Source: an uncultured Prevotellaceae bacterium (GTDB taxonomy: Bacteria > Bacteroidota > Bacteroidia > Bacteroidales > Bacteroidaceae). Taken from it: a stretch of DNA of 64,000 nt. The DNA lies in NCBI GenBank assembly GCA_902801155.1, contig CADCHG010000001.1, forward strand, positions 62,001-126,000, in the 5' to 3' direction. The notes below the pieces were generated by a model. It worked only from the letters and a program-made list of their open reading frames with translations, did no database searches and was not told where the DNA came from. The position numbers and the translations under genes are program-made. Below are positions 50,942-60,615 of this stretch, one piece after another (position 1 is the stretch's first letter; every line of letters starts with the position of its first letter).

Positions 50942-52210
50942 ATGGAGAACAAAAGTCTTTTCTCTCAGGGTATTATCAGCTCTGAAACAACTAACGAGGC
51001 TCAACCACAGACCTATGTGCAGCCATCTACCAAGTTTGAAAGTCAAGAAGAAGAGGACATTAACATGCTTCCTGCAATCTATTTTCTTGAGCAGAACTTT
51101 CAATTTCGCCACAATGTACTCAGTGGCATAGTTGAGTACAAGAAGAATGGAGCGAACAACATTCCGTTTCAGCCACTAACCAATGCTGGCCTCAACACCT
51201 TAATAATTAAGGCAAAGGTGGATATGCCAGAAGAGGCAAACCTGAAGTCGGATATTAAAACCTATCTTGAAAGCGATATGATTCCTCTTCACGATCCAGT
51301 GAAAGAGTATCTTGCCAACCTTCCAAAATGGGATGGAGTTGACCGTATTGCAGATTTCTGGAAACGAATTCCTAATCTTTCGGATGAAAAGATAGAATTC
51401 CTTCACATCTGGCATCTGTCAACAGTTGTTCATTGGATGGGTAAGGACGAGGAACATGGTAATGAAACCGTGCCTCTTTTCGTTGGAAATCAGGGATGTG
51501 GCAAGAGCACTTTTTGTCTGCATATCCTTCCTCCACAACTTCGACGTTACTATCTTGATCACTTCAATCTCGGAAACAAGTTTGACAAGGAGATGGCACT
51601 TAGCAATTCACTTCTCATCTGTCTTGATGAGATTGACCAATATAAGAAAGGTCAAATTGCAGAACTCAAGCAAGCACTATCAAAAGTTACCGTGAACAGT
51701 CGCAAGATCTACGGTCGTACAATAGACCATCGTCAACGCTATGCCTCTTTCATAGCCACGACCAACAACCGTCATCCTCTTATGGATAAGACAGGAAGTC
51801 GTCGCTATCTCACTATCGGCATTCCTGACGGAGAATTTGTTGACTATAAGTCTGCAATAGAATATGGTCAACTCTTTGCTCAACTCAAATATGAGATTGA
51901 TGTAGAGCAAAAGCGCTATTGGTTCACCAATGAGGAGATTGCTCGCATTCAAGAACTTAACACTCCCTTCGAGACATCACTCGACCTTGAGCACATGATC
52001 TGCTGTTTCTTCCATAAGCCAGAAAATGGCGAGAAATGTGAAGGTGTAACATCAATGGATATACGCAAATCACTATGTGTGGAGTATCCGGAAGTTCCCA
52101 TGAGCAATTTCTCTTCTATTAAGATTGGTCTCGCCCTCAAGGAGTTAAAAGTCAAGAAAATGCGCTCAAAGCGTGGTATTACCTATTCTCTGATAAAGAC
52201 TGCTGCCTAA
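50942..52210 (+). CDS. VirE/SF3-like P-loop ATPase (DUF3874-type C-terminus)
   Basis: This 422-residue protein resembles the virulence-associated E family, P-loop ATPases related to primase-helicases of mobile elements. Near residue 118 is LPKWDGVDRIADFWKRIP, typical of VirE. Walker A is FVGNQGCGKST near 180, Walker B LLICLDEIDQY near 222, and the sensor region SFIATTNNRHPLMDKTGSR near 270. The C-terminal part (SMDIRKSLCVEYPEVPMSNF) looks like the small winged domain of DUF3874. The N-terminal primase part seen in larger homologues is absent. It is on the strand opposite all surrounding polysaccharide genes and is framed by inverted arms. Confidence 0.8.
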   Translation: MENKSLFSQGIISSETTNEAQPQTYVQPSTKFESQEEEDINMLPAIYFLEQNFQFRHNVLSGIVEYKKNGANNIPFQPLTNAGLNTLIIKAKVDMPEEANLKSDIKTYLESDMIPLHDPVKEYLANLPKWDGVDRIADFWKRIPNLSDEKIEFLHIWHLSTVVHWMGKDEEHGNETVPLFVGNQGCGKSTFCLHILPPQLRRYYLDHFNLGNKFDKEMALSNSLLICLDEIDQYKKGQIAELKQALSKVTVNSRKIYGRTIDHRQRYASFIATTNNRHPLMDKTGSRRYLTIGIPDGEFVDYKSAIEYGQLFAQLKYEIDVEQKRYWFTNEEIARIQELNTPFETSLDLEHMICCFFHKPENGEKCEGVTSMDIRKSLCVEYPEVPMSNFSSIKIGLALKELKVKKMRSKRGITYSLIKTAA

Positions 52211-52223
52211 AACGGTGTATAGA

Positions 52224-52317
52224 TGTAGAGTTGGTGTAGAGTTCATTGCAACTCTACACCACCCTATCTCACTAAGAAACAAACATTTATCCCATCTCTG
52301 GTGTAGAGTGTAGAGTT
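52224..52317 (-). repeat. Right 94-bp arm of the ATPase element
   Basis: Inner site 52224-52242 is the exact reverse complement of 50784-50802 (19/19), and outer site 52300-52317 matches 50709-50726 in 17 of 18 positions, again with 57 bases between. A direct 12-mer aacggtgtatag occurs just inside at 52211-52222 and in the left arm at 50763-50774. Confidence 0.85.
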
Positions 52318-52364
52318 ATTCTCATATTTTATTTTCATATATGACAAATAAACAGTAATTGTAA

Positions 52365-54011
52365 TTATTGTAATTGTATTTTTGTTATCCCATCAGGAAG
52401 CAATAGATACCTTTCGTGATTTTCCATCCTGTCACAAAATAAAGACCATTGTTTTTTGCTATAGTTTTTATGTATTGTGATATCTGCCATATCACATACA
52501 GTATAGAAAACATTGTCCGCATTAATTGGCCGTTTCTTGTTCTTTATAAAATTAGCCTTTTTTTTATTATGATTCTTTCCCCAGACATCACTATACCAAA
52601 AGAACAAAGGTACGTGGTACTCACTTTTTTGCGGATTCCAACTTCTACCATGGTCTCCAGCTCCATTATTATAGTCTACCCCATGGTCGGAAACCATTAT
52701 AAATCCAGATTGCACATCATCTTTATCTATCGCTTTTATAATATTATAAATATTCAAATCTGAATATAATATTGTATTATCATACGCATTAACAAGAGCC
52801 GAATGATTATCCCATCCTACATTGTCATACACAGGATTTGGTCGATATACATTTTGCTCTTTTTGGAAATTTTCATATGGACTATGATTACCCATAAATT
52901 GAACAACAAAAAATGTCTTACTATAAATTGAAGATAAAGAATCTATCTTCTCAGAAATCTTATCATCATCATATATTGTCAAAGATAATAAGCTATCACA
53001 ACCAGTACTTAAATATTTATATGTGTTCTCGCATAATAAATTTCCTGCACAAATTACAAATGTCTTAAAACCACATTCTTTATATGGTTTAAATATACTT
53101 TTTTCTTTATAATTTAAATCAAAATCATTAACTGTGGCACGAGTTAATATTTGTGGAACAGAATACATTGTTATATTCGCTGTAGAATAATAATCAGGAC
53201 AAAGTATCAAATTATCCAAGGAAGCCAATAAAGGTGTCGTTTCTCTTTTATACCCACCAATACTAAGATTTTCGTATTTTAACGATTCACCAACAGCAAG
53301 AACATATATCTCCTTATTTTTGTATTCAGGCCGTTTTGCCCCAAATGACATGTTATCGGCCTCGGTAATATATTTCCTTTTTTCTAATTGGCTATAGGCT
53401 TGATAAAACTGATACCCCACATTATAAGGATGTCTCTCTAATACGTTCTTTTTTAAATACGATACGACATTAATATTTCCTTCCCACTTTACTATCATTA
53501 CATAAGAAACAAACAGCACAGAAAAAAGCATAAACATAACAGCAAGAAACAAATTGGCCTTATAATTGATCTTTTTACTCTTATATCGGAAATATAAACT
53601 TACAATCCAACAGGCAATAATTGGGATAGAAAAAAATAAACTTTTGTAGTTACCTACAATAAACCCACCTGCCTCGTTTGATGTTGTATTATATATTGAT
53701 AATATATTACCTGCAGCTACATAACATCCGTAAATTTTTATCATCGACATTTCGATGACAGAGAAAAGCATTAAGAGCCCACTAAAAAACACATATACCC
53801 ACTTGTTTTTAATACCTACACATAAAAAACATATAGGTAAAATATAAATCAACGAAGACAATGCCCTTGAAACAGATCTCTCAATGCCGAATAACTCAAA
53901 AGATAGTATAGGAATATATATCATCGACATCAAAAAAAACAGTATCAGAAAATCATATTTGTAATTGTACCATAGGCTATTGCCTGCAAATTTGGTTGTC
54001 ATCATATACAA
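52365..54011 (-). CDS. Phosphoethanolamine transferase-like sulfatase-fold protein
   Basis: This 548-residue membrane enzyme has about five N-terminal membrane helices (to about residue 175) and a periplasmic alkaline-phosphatase-fold domain. Diagnostic motifs are LAVGESLKYENLSIGGYKRE near residue 240, the nucleophile threonine in STANITMYSVPQ near 285, and metal-binding MVSDHGVDY near 460. EptA-type enzymes add phosphoethanolamine to lipid A or glycans. In this setting it may decorate the polysaccharide. The gene is AT-rich and unlike the housekeeping region. Start choice among three close Met codons is uncertain. Confidence 0.8.
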   Translation of the reverse strand: MYMMTTKFAGNSLWYNYKYDFLILFFLMSMIYIPILSFELFGIERSVSRALSSLIYILPICFLCVGIKNKWVYVFFSGLLMLFSVIEMSMIKIYGCYVAAGNILSIYNTTSNEAGGFIVGNYKSLFFSIPIIACWIVSLYFRYKSKKINYKANLFLAVMFMLFSVLFVSYVMIVKWEGNINVVSYLKKNVLERHPYNVGYQFYQAYSQLEKRKYITEADNMSFGAKRPEYKNKEIYVLAVGESLKYENLSIGGYKRETTPLLASLDNLILCPDYYSTANITMYSVPQILTRATVNDFDLNYKEKSIFKPYKECGFKTFVICAGNLLCENTYKYLSTGCDSLLSLTIYDDDKISEKIDSLSSIYSKTFFVVQFMGNHSPYENFQKEQNVYRPNPVYDNVGWDNHSALVNAYDNTILYSDLNIYNIIKAIDKDDVQSGFIMVSDHGVDYNNGAGDHGRSWNPQKSEYHVPLFFWYSDVWGKNHNKKKANFIKNKKRPINADNVFYTVCDMADITIHKNYSKKQWSLFCDRMENHERYLLLPDGITKIQLQ

Positions 54012-54198
54012 ATCTAAATATCACATTAAATTAATTGATTTATTTTTTAACTATAACAAATATCTGCTTGGTCGATTTTATGGAAGGAGTTACGACAATA
54101 TTACATGATATGAAATCACGAAGTACATTTGCAAGTTAAATAATATCTTCCCAAGAGATGCCCTATTATCCAATGTATATGTATATGTATCTGTATAT
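54012..54198. other. AT-rich gap with a GTATAT microsatellite
   Basis: No gene is supported. A tgtatatgtatatgtatctg tract of imperfect gtatat copies lies at about 54176-54205, reaching the end of the next gene. Confidence 0.6.
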
Positions 54199-55137
54199 CT
54201 ATATTTTATATCCCCCAAGCGTCAACTGCTGCATAATGGTCTTAATCCTACCTGACCAATTTCCTTTTTGCAAAGCCACACTCCTATTTCGATCCACCAA
54301 ATCCTGAAAATTTTCTATATGACTTAGAATATACTTTATTTGCATATTCACATTGTCAAGCTCTATTTTTACAGTAGGATCATATCCTATAAAGTTAATC
54401 AACTCCAGAGGTGCCCGTCCCAATAGAATAACGCCAGAAAGCATACATTCCCAATAGCGTTGAGTTAACGTATCAATCCCTTCTGCTATCTCTGGTTGAT
54501 TATCCAACCTAGTCATTGCTATAGTGATTTTAGAGTCTGCAAGTGCATTGACAAGATCCTCACGTGTTGCAAGACCACTAAGTTCATTTCTACTACTCAC
54601 AACATTAATAGAATCATCCAATTTCGCAGAATCAACAATACAACTACAGCGACCATATTCAAGATAATCAATAGAACGTTCTCTTAATGGCTTTCCGGGT
54701 TTATATATTTGTGTGTCTATACCTTCTGGCATATGAAATATATTACATGTAGGAAACACGCTCTTAAAATGATCCGCAGTTTGAGAAGATGTAAAGAACG
54801 CCGTCTTTACATTATGCTTTCTAAAGAACTTCTCTATTGTCTCCCAAAAACTTGGCCAGCAATCCCAGATTACTGGGATTATTTCGTAAAACAAGTAATC
54901 AGGAAAAGTATCAAAACGCAAACATGCAGCTTCGACGAAACGTAATCTTGCTTCTTTTTTATTATGTGCTATAGTTGGTAAATCCAAATGGTAGGACAAT
55001 CCTTCATAGAACTTTTCTAATGGTCGAGAGTCTATACAAATACCTCCCGACTCCATCCAAGCTAAATATGGAGCAACTTTGAAGTTGCTATTCATTTTGT
55101 ACCAATATGGTCGTACCGCCTTTACAATTTTTGTCAT
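54199..55137 (-). CDS. Putative glycosyltransferase (GT1/CgeB-like)
   Basis: This 312-residue protein has a GT-B type C-terminal half: TAFFTSSQTADHFKSVFP and HMPEGIDTQIYKPGKP precede TIAMTRLDNQPEIAEGIDTL, and QRYWECMLSGVILLGRAPLE is the nucleotide-sugar-binding helix seen in CgeB-like transferases. The N-terminal domain is short and diverged. It is embedded in the polysaccharide run, so a sugar-transfer role is likely, but the assignment is less firm than for its neighbours. Confidence 0.65.
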   Translation of the reverse strand: MTKIVKAVRPYWYKMNSNFKVAPYLAWMESGGICIDSRPLEKFYEGLSYHLDLPTIAHNKKEARLRFVEAACLRFDTFPDYLFYEIIPVIWDCWPSFWETIEKFFRKHNVKTAFFTSSQTADHFKSVFPTCNIFHMPEGIDTQIYKPGKPLRERSIDYLEYGRCSCIVDSAKLDDSINVVSSRNELSGLATREDLVNALADSKITIAMTRLDNQPEIAEGIDTLTQRYWECMLSGVILLGRAPLELINFIGYDPTVKIELDNVNMQIKYILSHIENFQDLVDRNRSVALQKGNWSGRIKTIMQQLTLGGYKI

Positions 55138-55165
55138 TATTTCTCTTACAACAAATAAGACGAAT

Positions 55166-56344
55166 TCAATCTTTTGGCATATATCCTAACTTGGGAAGAA
55201 GAACATTTCTCATCATTATACTATATAAAAGTGAGTTAAATGGAATGCTCTTTTCTGAAGAAACTACTATTTTAGCATCTATAAAACGTTGAATTATTCC
55301 AGCTAATTGTTCAGAGTCTTCCTGTGGTACTTTTGTACCAAACTGCCAATCATTTGAGCACATTTTAGCTCCACCAACATCAGTACTAATAATATAACAC
55401 CCAAGGGCAGCTGCCTCGCTATATACATTTCCCCAACTTTCATGTCTTGATGTCATCAACAACACCTTAGCTTTATTATAATAATCCATAACAATACGCT
55501 GATCATATATCATCCCTGTAAATATCAACTTATCATTATATTGTGGATATTCCTTGAAGAACCAGTCAATTATATTTTGAAAATCCCCCTTTTCATTTAA
55601 ATCAAAGGAATACGTGATAGGACCTATCAAATAAATCTTCCAGTCCTTCAAATCAACCTTCTTTAAAGCCTCAAGAAGCATTTCCGTGTTCTTCTGGTCA
55701 CATCCAACCCTGCCTACACATACCATTATGTTTTCTTTCTCTTCCCATGATTTACGTTTTATGCCATATTCTCTGAATTTCTCATCATCAAGACAAGGAT
55801 AAAAATGTAATAATCCGTTCCAATTATTACGTTCACAAAGTTTTCTCATCTCATTGTATGCTTCCGTATTAGCAACAATATAAGTAACATTGGTCATGAA
55901 GAAATTTGTGAAGTATCGCTTAACAATTCCATTAACTCCTTTGGGACACATAAAATCCGTTTGGTTAAGGGTTCGTGCCTGTGGAGGTTCCATATCACCA
56001 AAAACAACAACCTTAGCTTTCGGATTAAGTAATTTAAACATACGAATAATAAACATGTGTTTAAGGCTACTCCCCCAGATAAACAATACATCTACTTGCT
56101 TTGCATCAAAAACAATGTATTTTAGCATAGCACGAAAATCATTTGCTATAGTTGATTGCCTAATATTCGCATTCCTATGGACAGTTGGAATAATTGTATT
56201 ACCCAGGTTTTTACAGTATATATAATCCAATGTACCACCAAGACACTTGGCTATATAATAAGGAACAAGGAAAATATCTTTTGACAAGAACATCTCCTGA
56301 AATTGAAACGAATATCCTAAAACCCGAGTTTTACCTTTCATCAT
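55166..56344 (-). CDS. GT4-family glycosyltransferase
   Basis: This 392-residue GT-B enzyme has the domain-2 start ENIMVCVGRVGCDQKNTEML near residue 205, the acceptor loop TSRHESWGNVYSEAAALGCY near 315 with its E-x7 catalytic region, and IISTDVGGAKMCS. It is one of the tightly packed minus-strand polysaccharide genes. Donor and linkage are unknown. Confidence 0.87.
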   Translation of the reverse strand: MMKGKTRVLGYSFQFQEMFLSKDIFLVPYYIAKCLGGTLDYIYCKNLGNTIIPTVHRNANIRQSTIANDFRAMLKYIVFDAKQVDVLFIWGSSLKHMFIIRMFKLLNPKAKVVVFGDMEPPQARTLNQTDFMCPKGVNGIVKRYFTNFFMTNVTYIVANTEAYNEMRKLCERNNWNGLLHFYPCLDDEKFREYGIKRKSWEEKENIMVCVGRVGCDQKNTEMLLEALKKVDLKDWKIYLIGPITYSFDLNEKGDFQNIIDWFFKEYPQYNDKLIFTGMIYDQRIVMDYYNKAKVLLMTSRHESWGNVYSEAAALGCYIISTDVGGAKMCSNDWQFGTKVPQEDSEQLAGIIQRFIDAKIVVSSEKSIPFNSLLYSIMMRNVLLPKLGYMPKD

Positions 56345-56365
56345 GTTTTTCTTTATATAATCAAG

Positions 56366-57454
56366 CTAAAATGCACTAAATTTTATGCCAAGTTTACTTG
56401 CAATATGAATTAAGATGACAAGCAATGACGACATATGATATTTTACCATCATTATAGGCAATCTGAATTTAAGAGGTAAACCGCCAAATGATATAGAATG
56501 ACATGCCTCTTTTACATCATCAAGTGCCATATAAGTTTTTACATCCTTAATACACGTACTTATTGGCAACTTCGCACCACGAACTGCAATTTCTACAGCC
56601 CCTAGAACTATAGTACCACTATACATAGAGAAGATATCCTCACCATATAAAGCTTTGGCGATAGTACGTAACTTTGCTCTCTCTACTACTCCATCAACCT
56701 TTGCCTTAAGCAGATTCTTACTGTTTGAAAGAGAATTTTGCAATCCTCCATTTGCCCTCATTATATAGTTGTAAAAGACATTTTCCACAGCACAAACCTT
56801 AGTAGAATGAAGCAATACATTCAACACAAAATACTTGTCCTCACTCAGTTTCACTCCCTTAGAAAAACGAATGTTATTTTCCTCAAGCAATGAACGTCTG
56901 AACATAAAACGCCATACAGAGGCAAATTCCTTGTTCTTCCATGGATTATCATTTGTCCAGTTATCAAAATCATCCTGTCCAAAACCAATAAACTTAGGGA
57001 GACAATCTTTCATTATCGCCATATGTGTGCCATAGGAACATTCTTTTGTCGTGGTATCATACGACCAATTCCCACGGTATTCCTCTATAGTTCTATGTCC
57101 GAAATATATAGCATCACAATCTTCTGTCTTTGCCTTTTTATATATCGTAGAAAATAAACCTGGATTCAAGTAATCATCAGGATCCATAAAATAGATATAC
57201 TCCCCTTTTGCAATGTTCAATCCCTCGTTACGAGCCTGTGCAACCCCTTGATTTGGAATTGTTAGAATCGTAACATTTGGCATATTCTCCCATTTTTCAC
57301 AAACTTCAAGAAGATTATCAGGAGAGCCATCATTCACAATGATTATTTCATAATCATCAAAATCTTGCATCAAGATGCTATCCATTGCACGCTCTATAAA
57401 CCGAGCGACATTATAGCATGGAAGTATTACGGATATTGAAAATCTATTAACCAT
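56366..57454 (-). CDS. GT2-family glycosyltransferase
   Basis: This 362-residue GT-A enzyme has ISVILPCYNVARFIERAMDS, IIIVNDGSPDNLLEVCEKW, AQARNEGLNIAKGEYIYFMD and then PDDYLNPG. The acceptor part contains EDKYFVLNVLLHS. It resembles the 47329-48387 enzyme and may be an ancient duplicate. Confidence 0.88.
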   Translation of the reverse strand: MVNRFSISVILPCYNVARFIERAMDSILMQDFDDYEIIIVNDGSPDNLLEVCEKWENMPNVTILTIPNQGVAQARNEGLNIAKGEYIYFMDPDDYLNPGLFSTIYKKAKTEDCDAIYFGHRTIEEYRGNWSYDTTTKECSYGTHMAIMKDCLPKFIGFGQDDFDNWTNDNPWKNKEFASVWRFMFRRSLLEENNIRFSKGVKLSEDKYFVLNVLLHSTKVCAVENVFYNYIMRANGGLQNSLSNSKNLLKAKVDGVVERAKLRTIAKALYGEDIFSMYSGTIVLGAVEIAVRGAKLPISTCIKDVKTYMALDDVKEACHSISFGGLPLKFRLPIMMVKYHMSSLLVILIHIASKLGIKFSAF

Positions 57455-57476
57455 TAAAATCTACCGAACAAATATA

Positions 57477-58160
57477 TTATGAAACATTACACATTTTCTT
57501 AAATTCCGTCATATCACATAACAACTCCCAATTATTCTGGAACCACTCGTCATTATTATCCCACCATTTTGCATTCAATAATAACGCAATGGTTTCGTCA
57601 TCATACCTATATCCTATAACCTTAGCAGGAACACCGCCTACAATGGCATATGCAGGCACATCTTTTACGACATAAGCCCCAGCTAATACGACTCCTCCAT
57701 CATGAACTTCAACACCTCCTATAAATGTCACTCCCTCGCCAATCCAACAATCATTACCTATTTTAATATCAATTTCTCGTTCCTTATCATAATAGCGAAA
57801 TTCTTCGACCATCTGTCTTTGCGCAAAAGTTTTTCCCAGAGGTGTTTTTGTTTTGTCTAATGAAAAGAACAGGGGAGAAGTTGTTACAAATGGTTCTTTC
57901 ATTGGATGAGTTGCATTTACAACCTTAACATTAGGTCCAATTGATGAAAAACGACCTATATCTGCATTGAGGCATGTCTTTTCTCCTATATATGAACCTA
58001 ATCCCATTTTTCCATGATATGCAGCCTGGTCTCCAACCATATTCATACCTTCAAAAACAGAACGATGACTAATATATGAAGAATGTGAAAATTTCACCAA
58101 GTGTCTATTTTTGCATTTTTGATAAATGTATAACAAAATACTTTTCATCCATTTCTTCAT
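57477..58160 (-). CDS. CatB-related hexapeptide O-acetyltransferase
   Basis: This 227-residue left-handed beta-helix enzyme has ADIGRFSSIGPNVKVVNATH followed by PMKEPFVTTSPLFF, the xenobiotic-acyltransferase-like insertion with the catalytic His, then IGNDCWIGEGVTFIGG and AYAIVGGVPAKVIGYRY. It probably acetylates a sugar of the polymer. Its start overlaps the stop of the GT2 gene upstream by 4 nt. Confidence 0.85.
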   Translation of the reverse strand: MKKWMKSILLYIYQKCKNRHLVKFSHSSYISHRSVFEGMNMVGDQAAYHGKMGLGSYIGEKTCLNADIGRFSSIGPNVKVVNATHPMKEPFVTTSPLFFSLDKTKTPLGKTFAQRQMVEEFRYYDKEREIDIKIGNDCWIGEGVTFIGGVEVHDGGVVLAGAYVVKDVPAYAIVGGVPAKVIGYRYDDETIALLLNAKWWDNNDEWFQNNWELLCDMTEFKKMCNVS

Positions 58161-58966
58161 AATGCAAATATTTTTGAGAGTAACAACAAATCTAATCTTT
58201 TTGCTAACATTGGATATAGTTGCTTACATTGTTCCTTATAATAAGGTCTCTCTCCTAAATAGAATTTATACAAACACATCTTTTCCCAAAATGTTTTTCC
58301 TTTAAAATTAAGATATCCCAAGAAATCCTCTTTTATATCTTTTCTCCCCGTACTTGCAGCAGCAAATTCCTGATTAACCACCATTACAGGAGTTGTTCCC
58401 AAATAAATCCTTGCATTATGATATAATCTATAAAGCATTTCCAGATCTTCGAACCTTCTGATTTGTTCATTAAATGGATTAGATAATAACAATTTTTTTT
58501 TACATATAAAAGCACCTGCCCTTGGGAGAAATTTCCCTTTATAACTTGCTTTGAAAGGATTCCTCAATTCGCCTTCTTGATACTGGAAGTGTAACTGACG
58601 CTTTATTCCATTATTGCAATAATATGGACACGCAAAAAAATCGTATACACAATGCGACCGTATCAAAGATCTAAAATAATTTAATGCTCCTAGCAAAAAC
58701 TCATCATCAGCATCAAGAAATACAATCCAATCACCTTTTGCATTCTTTACACCAATATTTCTAGCCTTTGACGGACCGCCATTCTCCTGCTCTATCAGTC
58801 GGATACGAGAATCATCTATTCTCTTGACAATCTCAGCACTTCTGTCTGTAGATCCATCATTTACAATAACAACCTCAAAATCATCATAATCCTGAGTCAG
58901 AACGCTTTGAATACATTTCTCTATTATTTGCTCTTTATTATATAAAGGGATAATAACGCTTATCAT
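58157..58966 (-). CDS. GT2-family glycosyltransferase
   Basis: This 269-residue GT-A enzyme has ISVIIPLYNKEQIIEKCIQS, VIVNDGSTDRSAEIV, PSKARNIGVKNAKGDWIVFL and then DADDEF as the DxD site, plus RRFEDLEMLYRLYHNARIYL in the acceptor domain. It overlaps both flanking genes by 4 nt, so the three genes are coupled. Confidence 0.88.
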   Translation of the reverse strand: MISVIIPLYNKEQIIEKCIQSVLTQDYDDFEVVIVNDGSTDRSAEIVKRIDDSRIRLIEQENGGPSKARNIGVKNAKGDWIVFLDADDEFLLGALNYFRSLIRSHCVYDFFACPYYCNNGIKRQLHFQYQEGELRNPFKASYKGKFLPRAGAFICKKKLLLSNPFNEQIRRFEDLEMLYRLYHNARIYLGTTPVMVVNQEFAAASTGRKDIKEDFLGYLNFKGKTFWEKMCLYKFYLGERPYYKEQCKQLYPMLAKRLDLLLLSKIFAL

Positions 58967-59964
58967 TTGATTTTATGAGTGATTTTATGAGTGATTTTAT
59001 GAAATCTTTCCAACCATTTACCAATCTTTAACATCAACCAACTTGCAACACCTCCGTCTTTATAAATCTGCACAAAAGACTTTCCCATCGGAGTAAAGAG
59101 GAATAATAATTGATCTCTTCCAACTGGTATTGTGAGAGGAGCAAAAGAAGACTTACAATTAATTATCTTATCCTTAATTTCTGAAGTTAACGTTCCTGCA
59201 GCCTTTATATCCTTGTATATCTTCAAGCAAAGATATGGAGAATAACTCTGATCAGGAATGAAGTTCATATGCAAGAAATGAACGATAGCCGCATCAGCAA
59301 AATACTGCAAGCTCATTGCAACCTGACTATTATATATGTCAGGAAGCAATTTTATCACATTTCCCATCTCATGGTCGCTCTGCCATAACGCTGGCTGATC
59401 CTGACTGTTTCCTTTCTGAAAACATGAATATCTCCAGTTTTTATTCCAACGTCTGAATAGTTCATGTGCCACCTCATTATCCTTAGCATATATTACACCA
59501 CCATTAATGAGATATTCACAATTAGACAAATCAGAACCAAATATTTGCTTCACAGAACCAACCATTCCACCAGCAAAAGGATTATCTTTCAAGAAAACAT
59601 TAGAATCAGGAATACCGGCAACATCATAGTCGCAGTTATCAATCTCTGTCAAAGGTTTACAGACGACAGTATCTGTATCAATATAGAAAAAATCTCCTTT
59701 TATTAATTCCCTAATTCTTGTCTTTATCTCGCGAGAACGCTCCTTTGGAAAATATTTTTCGGGAACATCAGCCACTACGACATTTGTTACCAATGACATA
59801 AGTTCGTTATTTGCATTAACTCGCTTTGCAGTCGGCTCATCTACAATCACATTTACTGTCACATCTGGCTCATATTGCCTTAAAGACCATACTGACACCC
59901 ATAATTCCTCTAAGAAAACGTCCTTCTCGGAACTTACTAATACATATACTATCTGTGTATTCAT
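58963..59964 (-). CDS. GT8-like nucleotide-diphospho-sugar transferase
   Basis: This 333-residue GT-A fold protein has IVYVLVSSEKDVFLEELWVS at the start, the DxD motif in FFYIDTDTVVCKPL near residue 97, INGGVIYAKDN near 155 and QDQPALWQ near 190. The C-terminus ends in HKITHKITHKIK, encoded by a 12-bp tandem repeat (58968-59005), a possible slippage site. Donor and linkage are unknown. Confidence 0.78.
   Translation of the reverse strand: MNTQIVYVLVSSEKDVFLEELWVSVWSLRQYEPDVTVNVIVDEPTAKRVNANNELMSLVTNVVVADVPEKYFPKERSREIKTRIRELIKGDFFYIDTDTVVCKPLTEIDNCDYDVAGIPDSNVFLKDNPFAGGMVGSVKQIFGSDLSNCEYLINGGVIYAKDNEVAHELFRRWNKNWRYSCFQKGNSQDQPALWQSDHEMGNVIKLLPDIYNSQVAMSLQYFADAAIVHFLHMNFIPDQSYSPYLCLKIYKDIKAAGTLTSEIKDKIINCKSSFAPLTIPVGRDQLLFLFTPMGKSFVQIYKDGGVASWLMLKIGKWLERFHKITHKITHKIK
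58968..59005. repeat. 12-bp tandem repeat inside the GT8-like gene
   Basis: Three near-perfect copies of gattttatgagt encode the C-terminal HKIT repeats. Gain or loss of a 12-bp copy would keep the frame. Confidence 0.8.
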
Positions 59965-60575
59965 AATGAAATATCCACACGTTGCCCGTCTTTATAAATA
60001 ATCCTTGCAGGATTGCCAACAACAGTACAATTATCTGGAACATCCTTTGTAACTACTGATCCTGCACCAATTTTAACATTATTTCCTATACGGACGCCTC
60101 CAATAACAACAACATTGGCTCCGACATCTACATTGTCACCAAGCCATGGACGAACATACACTCCGTCTTTATTAAGTTTGTTCCCAAATGTGGTATTCTG
60201 TAGGAAAGAACACCCCTTGCCAATATGCTCACAATTGAGGACCGTTCCCCAAGCGTGCATAAGAAAGATTCCCCCTCCAACTACTCCATCCCGATTGCTC
60301 CAAATAGCTGTACTATCATACGGAGGTGGGAAAAAGAAACTTACGAAACGAGAGAAAGGATCTAGTCTGAAATATAAAACATATCTGAAACAATTTCTTC
60401 CGAAAAAAAGTTTTAAGAACTTTCGCATATAAGAATAGTTCTTATATCCCTTCGCTAAATTTAGATCATATTCTAAACGACAAGCATATAAATCTATATC
60501 CTCCTTAAGAAGAGCCAATTGCTTCTTGATAGTTCCATCACGGAGCATCTGTATATTCTTTTTTATTATTTTCAT
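59961..60575 (-). CDS. Serine acetyltransferase-like hexapeptide acyltransferase
   Basis: This 204-residue protein has a helical N-terminal part and a left-handed beta-helix C-terminal part: GGGIFLMHAWGTVLNCEHIG, NTTFGNKLNKDG, VRPWLGDNVDVGANVVVIGG, then IGNNVKIGAGSVVTKDVP. It resembles CysE-type enzymes, but in polysaccharide loci such proteins acetylate sugars. It overlaps the GT8-like gene by 4 nt. Confidence 0.8.
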   Translation of the reverse strand: MKIIKKNIQMLRDGTIKKQLALLKEDIDLYACRLEYDLNLAKGYKNYSYMRKFLKLFFGRNCFRYVLYFRLDPFSRFVSFFFPPPYDSTAIWSNRDGVVGGGIFLMHAWGTVLNCEHIGKGCSFLQNTTFGNKLNKDGVYVRPWLGDNVDVGANVVVIGGVRIGNNVKIGAGSVVTKDVPDNCTVVGNPARIIYKDGQRVDISL

Positions 60576-60615
60576 GAATATGCCTTCGAAGATTTATTTA
60601 CTTCCATTCGTTTTT

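Noticed and set aside
50942..52210. Integrated plasmid or ICE around the VirE-like gene
   Set aside because: No relaxase, transfer, partition or integrase genes occur; only the 1.6-kb unit with its arms is supported.
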